This document shows positions 17,926 to 27,641 of a stretch of 64,000 nt of DNA, in pieces; position 1 is the stretch's first letter; each line of letters starts with the position of its first letter. The notes beneath the pieces were generated by a model, which searched no databases, was not told the DNA's origin, and worked only from the letters and a program-made list of their open reading frames with translations. Made by a program: the position numbers and the translations under genes. The stretch covers positions 62,001-126,000 of the forward strand of contig JADJNX010000010.1 of the NCBI GenBank assembly GCA_016714125.1, given 5' to 3'. This stretch comes from Ignavibacteriales bacterium (lineage in GTDB: Bacteria > Bacteroidota > Ignavibacteria > Ignavibacteriales > Ignavibacteriaceae).

Positions 17926-18293
17926 GATCTTACTTTCTCGATGCGATTCAATTCAGTTGAAACAAATTCAAAGGTACATTTTTTATAAAATGATTGTTTA
18001 TAGTCCGGGTAACGAGCTTCTAAATTAAATGAATTGATAATTTTTAGATCAAATTGTTGCTCATTACTCAATTCAATATTGCATTTTACCGCAAGCATGA
18101 TTAAGTCATGCTTATAAGGAGGTGTCAAATTGAATGACTTAACAAAGAGAGCTTTTAATAACTTTTCGACACTTAAATGTCCTAAAAACAAAGCAAAATG
18201 CTTTCGTTCATTCTTCCCGCCAATTTCTACTGCAGAAAGCCAGTCCTCCTCTGAAACGGCCAACCAATAATTAACATGTTCGTCTTGAGTCAT
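17892..18293 (-). CDS. HEPN-domain protein (putative RNase toxin of a HEPN-MNT pair)
   Basis: 133-residue all-helical protein. The segments WLAVSEEDWLSAVEI, FLGHLSVEKLLKALFV and PPYKHDLIMLA match the HEPN family associated with MNT nucleotidyltransferases. The canonical R-x4-6-H RNase motif is not obvious; KHDL near residue 80 is the corresponding region. The ATG at 18293 is preferred over the adjacent GTG at 18296. Two inverted repeats lie upstream at 18406-18450, between this gene and the divergent repeat-protein gene. Confidence 0.8.
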   Translation of the reverse strand: MTQDEHVNYWLAVSEEDWLSAVEIGGKNERKHFALFLGHLSVEKLLKALFVKSFNLTPPYKHDLIMLAVKCNIELSNEQQFDLKIINSFNLEARYPDYKQSFYKKCTFEFVSTELNRIEKVRSWINNLIVNLQ

Positions 18294-18405
18294 CACTTCT
18301 TCTTTTCAGCACTTTTACTAAACTGAAAATAAATTTATTCAATTTCACAACAATAACAAAAGAAAAAATATCCGTTCAAAAAGAGAAAAATAAATCGTAC
18401 ATTTC

Positions 18406-18450
18406 GTGAACTTTTATAAGGTTGTTCACATGACTGACAAACAGCTGTCA
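18406..18450. promoter_or_regulatory. Two adjacent inverted repeats between divergent genes
   Basis: GTGAAC (18406-18411) / GTTCAC (18424-18429) and TGACA (18435-18439) / TGTCA (18446-18450). They sit in the 245-base gap between the HEPN gene (minus) and the repeat-protein gene (plus). A repressor operator for the HEPN-MNT unit is plausible but untested. Confidence 0.4.
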
Positions 18451-18538
18451 AAATTGGGAACGTGATAGTTCGGAATCAGAATATAAACTTGAGTTGTGGA
18501 ATCAAAAGCTATTTAGGATTTTCCACTCCGGAGATAAA

Positions 18539-18874
18539 ATGAAACACTTATTTATTTTTGTAATTGCCCTGCTTTTTGTGGGGAAAGTAGAAGCGCAGAA
18601 AATCTATTCTGTTAACTATTCAAGTCAGGCTGATGTTAAGGTTTATGTTGTGGACTATGAAAGCCAGGCTGATGTTAAGGTTTATGTTGTGGACTATGAA
18701 AGCCAGGCAGGGAAAAATGACGGGAAATGGTATTTTGTAAAATATGAGAGTCAAGCGGATGTGAAGATCTACTTTGTGGATTACGAAAGCCAGGCAGACT
18801 TGAAAATTTATTTTGTGGATTACGAAAGTCAAGCCGGCTGGAAGAACAACGAGAAAAAACACCTTTTATATTAA
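18539..18874 (+). CDS. Secreted DUF6150-like 13-residue repeat protein
   Basis: 111 residues: a signal peptide (MKHLFIFVIALLFVGKVEA, cleavage before QKIY) and then six tandem units of the type Y-x-SQAD-V/L-K-V/I-Y-V/F-V-D. One unit is enlarged (SQAGKNDGKWYF) and the last is SQAGWKNNEK. This is the layout I associate with DUF6150, a family of unknown function. The ATG at 18539 is chosen over the in-frame ATG at 18494 because it starts the signal peptide and follows a purine-rich CGGAGATAAA stretch. The repeats would form short beta strands. A role in the periplasm or at the surface is likely; the function is unknown. Confidence 0.75.
   Translation: MKHLFIFVIALLFVGKVEAQKIYSVNYSSQADVKVYVVDYESQADVKVYVVDYESQAGKNDGKWYFVKYESQADVKIYFVDYESQADLKIYFVDYESQAGWKNNEKKHLLY
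18626..18703 (+). repeat. Exact 39-base tandem duplication inside the repeat-protein gene
   Basis: Copies at 18626-18664 and 18665-18703 are identical (start CAGGCTGATGTTAAGG). This is a recent 13-codon expansion. Neighbouring units differ at several bases. Confidence 0.85.
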
Positions 18875-18933
18875 TTAACCAATGGCACATTAACTTCCTG
18901 TAATCCCGGGAGGCATGAAAAAAAACATTCTAC

Positions 18934-18964
18934 CCGGGAGTGACTTTCTGAAGTTTACTCCCGG
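18934..18964 (+). terminator. Hairpin CCGGGAGT...ACTCCCGG
   Basis: 8-base-pair stem (18934-18941 with 18957-18964) followed by a T-rich tail TTTGGTTTT. It lies between two convergent genes. A CCCGGGAGG string at 18905 gives an alternative pairing. Confidence 0.55.
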
Positions 18965-18988
18965 AATTTGGTTTTAATCCAATAACTC

Positions 18989-20997
18989 CTATTCACCCAA
19001 ATTAAATTTCACAAGATCCATATATCCCCCTCCGTAAACAGTCTTTTTGTCAGGGAAGACGAGTTTGTTCAGATAATTCATGGTGTGTGCCAGTTCCCAT
19101 GTTTTTCCGCCATCTTTGGTTCTGTGAACAAACCCGGGGGAAAGAGGCGCACCGTAAACTCTTACCATCCAGCCGTTTTGCGGATCGGAAAATCCGAGAA
19201 ATTCTATCAATTCATAAGGAGGCAGGAATGGGAGCGACTCCCATGTTTTGCCGCCATCGGTGGTTCTCGACATCACCCTTGAAGTATCATCAGTATTTGA
19301 AACATACCATCCGTGCTGAGGATCAGTAAAGGTCAAGTTTGATGGCGTTGTTTCTCCATAACGGATGTCATCTATCCATGAATCGCCTCCATCGGTCGTC
19401 CTTTTTATAAAAACTGTTGGATAAGCGTCCGGAATGGACCCCGTAAGCATCATGGTACCAATCACCCAACCATTTTTTTTATCGATGAAATGCAAATTGT
19501 AAAAATCGATATCTTTTCCCGAGTACGATGCCAAATTTTTCCAGGTTTTTCCACCATCCTCCGACTTAATCACATTTTTGTTATCTAGTTCGAATACTGT
19601 GGCAAACATTGTATTGATATCTGTACAAACAATTTGCTGAGCATATCCGTTGACCTTCAATGGGGAGGAAGTCCATGTCTCTCCACTGTTTACGGTTTTA
19701 TAGATGTTACCTCCACCCTCTTCATTTCTGAGGATTGCCAATCCTTCATTTATGTTGAAGAAGGTAATCTGTTCTAAAAAACTGAATGGTGCCTCTAATG
19801 ATTGTCTCCAGGTATATCCCCCATCAACGGTTTTGATTATACCCTTGTTATTTGCTGCAAATCCTGTTTTAACATCGGGGAAAGAGAGAGGTGTGAAATT
19901 TGATTCAAGTCCGTTTGCCAACTGAGTAAAGTTGTTGCCACCATCAGCAGTTCTGTAAATTTTGGGAGTCAGGAACCATAATCCGGGGAGCACAACGCCG
20001 GTGTTTTCATCAAAAAAGCCGATTCTACTGACACCTGTTTCGTCTCCGGACCAGGTTTTCTTCCATGTTTTTCCACCGTCATCGGTTCGAAGGAGCTCAC
20101 TTCTTGAGGCATCCGTGTAAGGATTTGACTTAATGATCCAACCCGTTTTATTATTCAAAAAATAGATAAAATGAGATTCCTTCCCTTCATTGGAGATGGA
20201 AGATACAGGTAAATCGGTCGGTAACCATGTTATCCCGGCATCATCACTCTTCAGAATAACAATTTTACGGGAGGTTTTGTCCATTGGGTTTACAGCCATT
20301 TCACCAACTGCATACCCCGTTTTTGCATCAGCCAGGGAAATGCCTGAAATTGAAATATTTGGTACTGAAAGAACCCAGTCCCACGTCAGGCCACCATCCG
20401 CGGTTCTGTAGATATCATCGTTGTCGCTTCCGTCGGGTGCTTTTACTGTAGCAACACCAATTTTTGTTGAAAAGAAGCAGAAATCGGCGGGGTCCATTGT
20501 GAGTGACCGGTTTCGTTCATTCCATGTTGTTCCGCCATCGGTTGTAACCCAGAGTTGGAGAACGGGTTCAAATTCATTTTCACCAAGTTCTTTACTGCCG
20601 ATGAGAAAACCGTTGTTTGCATCGATAAATTGGATCTTTTTAAGTAGGAAAGTTTGCCTATCTGCTCTGATTTCCAGGTTTTTCCGCCATCAGTTGTCGA
20701 TTGAAGATATTTATTCCATGCAGTAAGGAAAACTTTCTCCGGGCTAACTGCATCAATGGAAGTGTACCATGTATCTTCGCCTGTTTTTACCTGCTGCCAT
20801 GTTTTACCCGCATCAGTGGTTTTTAAAACCGTTCCGAGGGTTCCTGCTGCCCAGGCGGTATTTTTATCAACTACGGAAATCTCAACCATAACACTTCCTG
20901 TGGGGGTGGGACTGAGGAACTCAACACCTTTCTGACCAAAAACAACGGTGAGAGAAAGGGTGAATAACAAAACTATGGAGCGAAAATTTCTTAACAT
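18989..20997 (-). CDS. Secreted YCF48/BNR-repeat propeller protein, one frameshift
   Basis: About 669 residues after restoring one base in the T5 run at 20637-20641. A signal peptide (MLRNFRSIVLLFTLSLTVVFGQ) precedes at least ten Asp-box/YCF48-like repeats such as TTDAGKTWQQ, TTDGGKTWKS, TADGGLTWDW and TKDGGKTWEL, which should fold as one or two beta propellers. It lacks a T9SS C-terminal domain, unlike the similar proteins elsewhere in the window, so it may stay periplasmic. The start at 20997 is preferred over the extended frame to 21024 because it begins the signal peptide. The function is not known; such propellers often bind other surface proteins or sugars. Confidence 0.8.
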
Positions 20998-21105
20998 AAA
21001 GATACCTTTTGCGAATGGATTCAAATGAGCGATAATTCGCTAAAATCGACTAATAAAACTGATAAAAAGATCATTATTTATAGTGCAAAATATACTTTTA
21101 AAATG

Positions 21106-21141
21106 AAAAAGAAGAAGCCCCTTACGGAACTTCTTCTTTTT
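21106..21141 (-). terminator. Terminator for the 21176-24517 gene
   Basis: Perfect 12-base stem: AAAAAGAAGAAG (21106-21117) with CTTCTTCTTTTT (21130-21141). Read on the minus strand it ends in a T-rich tract, 35 bases after the stop of the large surface-protein gene. Confidence 0.75.
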
Positions 21142-21175
21142 ACTATTTCGATTAAACTTTTTTGTATTAAATCGA

Positions 21176-24100
21176 TTACTTCAGCAGAATGAGCTTCCGG
21201 GTTTGGTTATACTCGCCCGATACAATTCTGTAGAAATAGATTCCTGAATTAAGCATTGTTGCATCAAATACAACGGTGTATCTGCCGACATTTTTATATT
21301 CATCAACAAGAACTGCAACTTCTCTTCCAAGAGGATCATAAACACTCAGTTTTACAGAACCAGCCTGTGGCAAAGTGTAGCTGATTGTGGTTGAAGGATT
21401 AAACGGATTGGGATAATTCTGCAACAGTTCAAATTCTTTTGGAATTTCGGTGTCTTTGATATCCGTTAAACCGCAGTCGGGTGTGGTGATACACAATGTA
21501 TCACTGTGGCAGCAGAAGTTATAAACCGTGTCGCCCGGCACTACAGTTGTGAATATCGCCGATTGGAAGCAGAGAGATGTGTTTGGAGCAATTCCGGTTA
21601 CGATCAAACTGTCGAATGGCGAAACCTGTCCCGGTAAAATGGAAACATTGTTTACAAGCGTTTTCGAGAAGGTGACTCCGGGGGTAGTTGGATTAATGCC
21701 ATATCCTGTGGAGATGATACTCGAATTGTTTTGTACTCTGAACTTGAACATAAATGAGCCATCAGCACGACAAGTAAGCGTCTGATTTATCAATTGTGAA
21801 CAATCGTCATCGGCCGGTACGGTTGGAATACATGTAAACTGAAGTGTATCAGTACACATGACAACTCCATTTTTGATCCATCTTACCACAATTGTCTGGA
21901 ATGGATTTGTATATTGTGAGATACTCATGTTGAGGATATTGTTGTATGTTCCCGTTCCAATTCCGGTTGAAATCGGCATTTTAACAAGAGTAATGCTGTT
22001 GTTGGGCCATACATTTGTGAAACCCCAGCCTGTTGTTGATGCAGTGAAGTTACTAAAAACCCCGCCTGAAATCAATTCAAACTGAACACTTGAGAAGACC
22101 ATCGTGCTGTTGTTAAAGAGTGAGATGTCGTAAGAACAGTTTTTTGGATTTCCAACTGCGTTAACACCGAGTGAATCGCAGAAAGTGTAACAATCAGGAA
22201 TGATAACAGTAATCGTTCCATAACACCAGCAGCAACCATCGGAACTTGTATATTTAACTGACAATTCAACTGTATCTCCAACCGAAGCACCTGAAATCAG
22301 AACACTTTGCAGGCCTGAGATTTGACCCGGGAGAACCGGAGTTGTCAGGGTGACATTTGATGGATTTACAGTAACTCCTGATGGAGAAACCACGGTGTAT
22401 TGAATGTTCAACATGTTAAAATCAGCGTCATTTATAAACCTGAATTTGAGAATTGGATTCCCGTCGTTGCAGACAACTGTATCTTCGATTATTGTTGTGC
22501 AGGCAATCTCACAATCGAGTTCTACGGTATCAGAACAAGCGATATTCCCCAATGTATCGATCCAATTTACCACAACCAACTGAGGGGTGGTCACATAAAG
22601 AAGCGACATATTAAAGAAATTATTCAGATCGCCGCCGGGGACTAACCCTGTTGGAGGTGTAAAGATATTATTTCCGGATGTAAACCAGTTCTGGTAATTG
22701 GTGCCCAATCCTGTTCCCGTTGTAAACTGGTTGGGAAGCAGACATACCACCTGAACCGAAGCGATGCCCGGTAGATTGGCGGGTTGATTAAGACTCAACA
22801 CCCAATTACAATCATCGGGATTGGTTCTAATGGCAGTAGCCGAAAGTGAATCACAGTTGAGAGTAGCACGCATATTCCCAAAATTTACATTTTCGAGTTG
22901 TTGGCCTGCTGTAAGTGTTACTACATGAGTTCCGGGAGAAGCTGGGAATGTTTGAATCCACCCGGACTGTTGAACCTCGGATACTGTGTAATTTCCTGCC
23001 GGGAGACCGGTAAAACAATAATCGCCGTTTGCATCTGTAATAGCATAAGGAACTGTAGCGATGCCAAGTCCTATCTGCCATCCCGGAAGACCCGGTTCAT
23101 TCAGATCCATCACGCCATCACCATCCAAATCGTTAAATTTGGTGCCACAGATGGAGGCGGTGTTTGGGGGAGCTGTTGTTGTTGAACCACAAATAGTAAC
23201 ATTTTTATGAGTTGCAAAAGACGGGTTCATTGGATTGCTGCCAACAGCAGACCACGGGTAAATCCTCATTTTGAAAGTCTGGCCGTTTGGAACAAGAGCC
23301 CCGCCGGGGATCGTCAGGTTCACCCCTGTTACGCCGGTATTCAGGTAAGTGAATGTTGTACCAAGTTGAGAAGTGTTTGACCAGTTATTCACTGTGTAAT
23401 AAACTTCTCCCTGAAGAATATTAAAATTTGTTAAAGCAGGGTTATCACTATAAAAAAACGAGACAGTATTAACCGTCAGGTTGTTTCCGGGTGTGGGGGA
23501 AACTGTAAACTCGACATACCTGTTAGGATCTCGAGTCCCTGCTACCCAACCTGTGTTCCCAACCCATAATCTCTGTCCATTTACTATATAAGGATTGAAG
23601 ATCGACATAAATGGCGCTGAAGTTCCAACCCCAATCGCCTCCGGAGTCGCGGTTATGTTACCTGATATCGTAGATACATTCCCTGAACTTATCAAATTCC
23701 ATGTAACGCAAGTGGTTGTAGGGGGAGTATAGAGAACAACATCTCCGCAAATCTCGACATTATTATGAATTGCGAATGAAGGACTCATCGGGTTGCTCCC
23801 GTTAGGGGCATACGGATAAATCCTGATTGAGAATTGTTGTCCTACAGGAACAGTTATCCCACCAAAAATGGTGATATTGAATGACTGCATGGTTGTATTC
23901 AGATAACTAAGAGTGCCCCCCAACTGGGTGCTTGTTGACCAGCCATCCGTGGAGAAAAAAACCTGAGACTGCAAAATATTCAGGTTTGTAGTTAAGGTAT
24001 TATCTCCATAATTAAATTTAACCTGTTGAACCGTAAGCTGATTCCCTGCGGTTGCCTGAGCATTAAACTCAATATATCTGTTCACATCGCGACCGCCAGG

Positions 24101-24517
24101 CACCCAACCGGAGTTTCCTACCCAAAGCCTTTGTCCCGTTGATACATAAGGTGTAAAAACTGACATAAATGGAGCGGAACTACCCGGACCAATATTTTGA
24201 GCAATAGGAATCATATTTGGACTACCGGCAGTAGCTGCTCCATTGTTCATCAAACTCCACCTGGCAAATTCTGCGCATCCGCCGGTTGTTGAAGGTTGAG
24301 CCAACACTGTGGTCATGCTCAAAACACAAAGGAGAGGAATTAATACCAACTTTGGAGTCAAGTTTGAATTTTTCTTCTCATTGTTGCTTTCTCCTCTTGT
24401 TGAGTTGTTCAGTTCCCTCTCCCGTCTAATAATTACCACGGGTGCGGATGACCTTTTTGCACTCTTTTGTCCATCTGAACGAGAGAAAAAGTTGACCAGT
24501 TTCGTAAAAAAAATCAT
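21176..24517 (-). CDS. Large T9SS-exported surface protein with duplicated modules and an SdrD-B-like domain
   Basis: 1113 residues. The ATG at 24517 follows an AAGGAG site at good spacing. The N-terminus is unusual: about 50 charged residues precede the hydrophobic signal segment (LVLIPLLCVLSMTTVLA). Two homologous modules of about 185 residues follow, both with SAPFMS(V/I)F(T/N)PY, GQRLWVGN(S/T)GWV and NPM(S/N)PSFA. Then come an SdrD-B/Cna-B-like domain (ICGTKFNDLDGDGVMDLNE, a likely Ca-binding loop), two Cys-rich modules with a repeated CDSL/CTD/CNDG pattern, and a T9SS type A domain (NYPNPFNPSTTISY). It is probably a cell-surface adhesin or structural protein. The frame is intact, and no catalytic motif was seen. 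Confidence 0.8.
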   Translation of the reverse strand: MIFFTKLVNFFSRSDGQKSAKRSSAPVVIIRRERELNNSTRGESNNEKKNSNLTPKLVLIPLLCVLSMTTVLAQPSTTGGCAEFARWSLMNNGAATAGSPNMIPIAQNIGPGSSAPFMSVFTPYVSTGQRLWVGNSGWVPGGRDVNRYIEFNAQATAGNQLTVQQVKFNYGDNTLTTNLNILQSQVFFSTDGWSTSTQLGGTLSYLNTTMQSFNITIFGGITVPVGQQFSIRIYPYAPNGSNPMSPSFAIHNNVEICGDVVLYTPPTTTCVTWNLISSGNVSTISGNITATPEAIGVGTSAPFMSIFNPYIVNGQRLWVGNTGWVAGTRDPNRYVEFTVSPTPGNNLTVNTVSFFYSDNPALTNFNILQGEVYYTVNNWSNTSQLGTTFTYLNTGVTGVNLTIPGGALVPNGQTFKMRIYPWSAVGSNPMNPSFATHKNVTICGSTTTAPPNTASICGTKFNDLDGDGVMDLNEPGLPGWQIGLGIATVPYAITDANGDYCFTGLPAGNYTVSEVQQSGWIQTFPASPGTHVVTLTAGQQLENVNFGNMRATLNCDSLSATAIRTNPDDCNWVLSLNQPANLPGIASVQVVCLLPNQFTTGTGLGTNYQNWFTSGNNIFTPPTGLVPGGDLNNFFNMSLLYVTTPQLVVVNWIDTLGNIACSDTVELDCEIACTTIIEDTVVCNDGNPILKFRFINDADFNMLNIQYTVVSPSGVTVNPSNVTLTTPVLPGQISGLQSVLISGASVGDTVELSVKYTSSDGCCWCYGTITVIIPDCYTFCDSLGVNAVGNPKNCSYDISLFNNSTMVFSSVQFELISGGVFSNFTASTTGWGFTNVWPNNSITLVKMPISTGIGTGTYNNILNMSISQYTNPFQTIVVRWIKNGVVMCTDTLQFTCIPTVPADDDCSQLINQTLTCRADGSFMFKFRVQNNSSIISTGYGINPTTPGVTFSKTLVNNVSILPGQVSPFDSLIVTGIAPNTSLCFQSAIFTTVVPGDTVYNFCCHSDTLCITTPDCGLTDIKDTEIPKEFELLQNYPNPFNPSTTISYTLPQAGSVKLSVYDPLGREVAVLVDEYKNVGRYTVVFDATMLNSGIYFYRIVSGEYNQTRKLILLK

Positions 24518-24642
24518 AAAATGCTCCTTGTTTTGGTGCAAGGTGCGAAAGGACTATAAGAATAAAAACAGAGGAGTAGCCAATGGTTGGTTTTATTTAT
24601 TTAACGGGGTGTATCTTCAATTTAACGGCGAAGATTCCCGAT

Positions 24643-27641
24643 TCAGGATTGGTTGTTTTTGATCCTGTAAAGAGATGACGGGAGGGAAATAACGATTTCG
24701 GTACCTTGAGATTCAGGTCCACGACTGGAAAGATCTTCAAACAAAATTGGCTGAGGAATTTCCATTTTTGAACTTAGCAGTTGTAACCTTTCTTCGACAA
24801 TCTCGATCCCTTTTGAGATGTGATCCACCTTTTTGTTCTTTTTGGCTTGTTGAATCCCTATACCATTATCGGTCACTTTGATAACCAGTGCCCTGTCTGT
24901 CTCGGTTTGCAAAGTTATTTCTTCAAAATGAAATGAGATGTTTAAAATTCCATTTCTTCACGATTCAATTATCCCGTGCCAGAGGGAGTTTTCAACAAAA
25001 GGTTGGATAATCATATTTGGAATCATCACATGTTCCGGGTCAACATCATTCCCTGTATAGATTTCCCACACAAATTTGTCGCCAAGGCGGAGTTTTTCAA
25101 GATCGAGATACAGTTTTAATCTGGATATTTCTTCTGAAAGGAGGATGAAGCCACTTCCGGCGGTTTCGAGGTTTTTTCTCATTAAACTTGCCATTGTTGC
25201 GATGTAGTTATTCGCTTCTTCATTTTTGTTGCTGTTTATCAGATATTGAACAGAGTTCAGCGAATTGAACACAAAATGAGGATTCATCATAGCTGAAAGT
25301 GCCTGGTGTTTTAACTGATTAATTCTCTCAGTCAGTTCCAGTTGCGCTTTGCTTTTTTCGACTTGAAGTTTGATCCTCCACTTGATGATAAAAAATATCA
25401 AAGCAACAATGAGTAAAAACAGGGCTACCCTAAAAACGGTTGACTGGAAAAATCCGGGTAAAATTGTGAAAGTAACAAGTGCCGGTCTCCCCCAAACACC
25501 ATTCCTGGCTTTTGCAAAAATTTGTAATTCATACTCACCGGCGGGGAGGGATGTCAGAGATAAAAAGTCGTTTCCGGTTTCTGCCCATTCTCCGTTTAAT
25601 TTATATTTATAGAGAACCGAGCCGGGTGAAGAGAAATTTAATCCTGCAAAATTGACTGTTACGTTTTGTTGATCGGGCTGAAGTATAAGATTGTCAAAGC
25701 GAGTGAAGACCGAATCTCCCCCCTTCAATCCGGTAATCATCACATTAAGTGTAAGTGGTAAGTAATTGTTAAATTTCTTAACATTAAGAACAGCGAGCCC
25801 TGCGCTTGTTCCAATTGCCATTTCATTGGTTTTACTGTCAAAATCCAGAGATAATATCTCATTTGATGGTAATCCCGTTTTTCTATCCAGAAACTTAAAA
25901 CCATCTTTATCAATAACAAAAAGTCCCTTCATTGTTCCAACCCACAACCTCCCCTGATCATCTTTTACAAGTGAGGTGGATGAAGACAAATCGGCCTCAT
26001 TAATTTCTGTATAACTTCTCATTTCCCCGGTTTTAAAATCATAAACAGCTATTCCTTTGTCTGCAGCAAACCAGATATTTTGTTTCCCTTCCAGCCAAAT
26101 TGAATTAATTCTTGTCGATAATACGGGGTATTCATGATAAAGTTTTCTCTCACCTGAAGTTCTCCCATCCTCCAATTTGAGATTGGTCACTTTACAAAGC
26201 CCCATTCCCATAGCAACCCAGATATTACCTTCAAAATCCTCAACAATATCGATCACCCTGTTTAGTTTGTCTCTATTGTCTTCCAGATAAAAATTAAAAT
26301 ATTCTTTTGCAATCTTTACCGGCTTATCACTTATTAGAAGGCTATTGATAATACTCCCAAAAAGATATAATCCTTTTGAAGTTTTACAGAAGGAAGTCCT
26401 GTTTACAAGGTTAAGTTTCATCTCATTAAAAGGGATAGGAAAAAACTCGCTAATATTAAAAACGCCACAGACAAAAAGCTCACCACCAAAAGTAAAATAT
26501 ATTCATTCATTGCGGTGGAAGCATCGGTGGATATCCGTTTAAATTTATCTCCCTCAAGAATATTTATTCCGTTAAAAGTACCTGCGATAATTCTACCCGA
26601 GGGTAACCTGTGAATGGAATTTATGTTGTCATTGCTAAGACCATCAGCCTCACGAAAAATTGACAAATAGAGATTGTTTAGACAATAAACTCCCTTACCG
26701 TGAACACTAAACCAGATATTTCCTTCTTTATCTTCCAAATAGTTATTTATGTGAGCTTCAGTGAGGTTAAATTTTGCACCCATGTTAATTATGGAGTCAC
26801 CCCCATTTGGCAACATAAAAAACCCTTTGTTCATCAAGGAAAACCAGACATTCCCCCCACTGTCTCTAAAAATTTCGACTACACTATTTGTACCGGTGGT
26901 TTTTGGTGAAATAATTTTTTCGATTACCCTGTTACCTTTAATCCTTAAAACCATACTTGTCATGCCTACAAGATAACTGCCATCCTTTAATGGAGTGATA
27001 CAAAAAACGGGTCCTTCGGGCAGACCTTCGATGGTTAGTTCCTTTAACACACCGTTTTCCGGTTTAAAAAGTCCCTCTTTAGCCGTCACGATCAGGGTCC
27101 CGTCCTCAAGCAAGTTTGCTCTGTTTATCGTCGGGGGAGCCCCTTTGATGGTCAAAATGCTTTTTATTCCGTCTTTTGTTTCGTCGATTATACGGATGTA
27201 GCCGGCATTTCTATATGCATAAAGGCGTTGTCCTTCGGTTCTTTTACGGTCTATAAAAATATTTGCTACGTGAAAAGGTTCAGAAGTGCTTTTGGGGAGG
27301 TAGTTTAAAATTTTCCCGTTTTTTATTACATTAATTCCCTTTTCATAAGTAGCCGCAAAAAGTTCACCATTTACTCCTTCCGCCAAATTAATAATTGAGT
27401 TTGAATTCAGGCCATCTTTCACTCCGTATGAAACAAAATTTTTACCGTCAAATCGGGTAAGTCCCCCCAAGGTACCAAACCAAATAAACCCCCCCCTGTC
27501 CTGAATCATACTGAATACGGTTGAAGACGCCAATCCTTCATTTGAAGTGTAGTGATAAAAGGGGGGAGTTTGTGCCTTCAGGAGAATCGACACAAAGAAA
27601 AAGATTAAAATGGTGACGGCAGATCGTGAAACTATTTTCAA
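24643..27641 (-). CDS. Two-component propeller sensor histidine kinase (LytS-like), one frameshift and one in-frame stop
   Basis: About 999 residues when repaired. It has a signal peptide (VTILIFFFVSILLKA), two-component-regulator propeller repeats (IWFGTLGGLTRFDG, NIWVAMGMGLCKV, LWVGTMKGLFV), a Y_Y_Y-type beta domain, one transmembrane helix (FRVALFLLIVALIFFIIKW), a His_kinase module (ALSAMMNPHFVFNSLNSVQ with the phosphoacceptor His) and an ATPase (NDNGIGI-type N/G1 box TDNGIGI). A T is missing in the run at 26494-26497; adding it joins EYIFTFGGELFV and removes a false membrane tail. A TGA at 24958-24960 interrupts the same frame where an Arg codon (CGA) would fit. The last 4 bases of the regulator gene overlap its start, so the pair is co-translated. 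Confidence 0.88.

Noticed and set aside
18611..18843. CRISPR array
   Set aside because: The tandem units are an in-frame 39-base protein repeat without unique spacers.
24958..24960. TGA used as a sense codon (recoded genetic code)
   Set aside because: Several genes in the window end cleanly in TGA (for example the small genes at 32063 and 46007), and no other conserved gene contains an internal TGA in frame.
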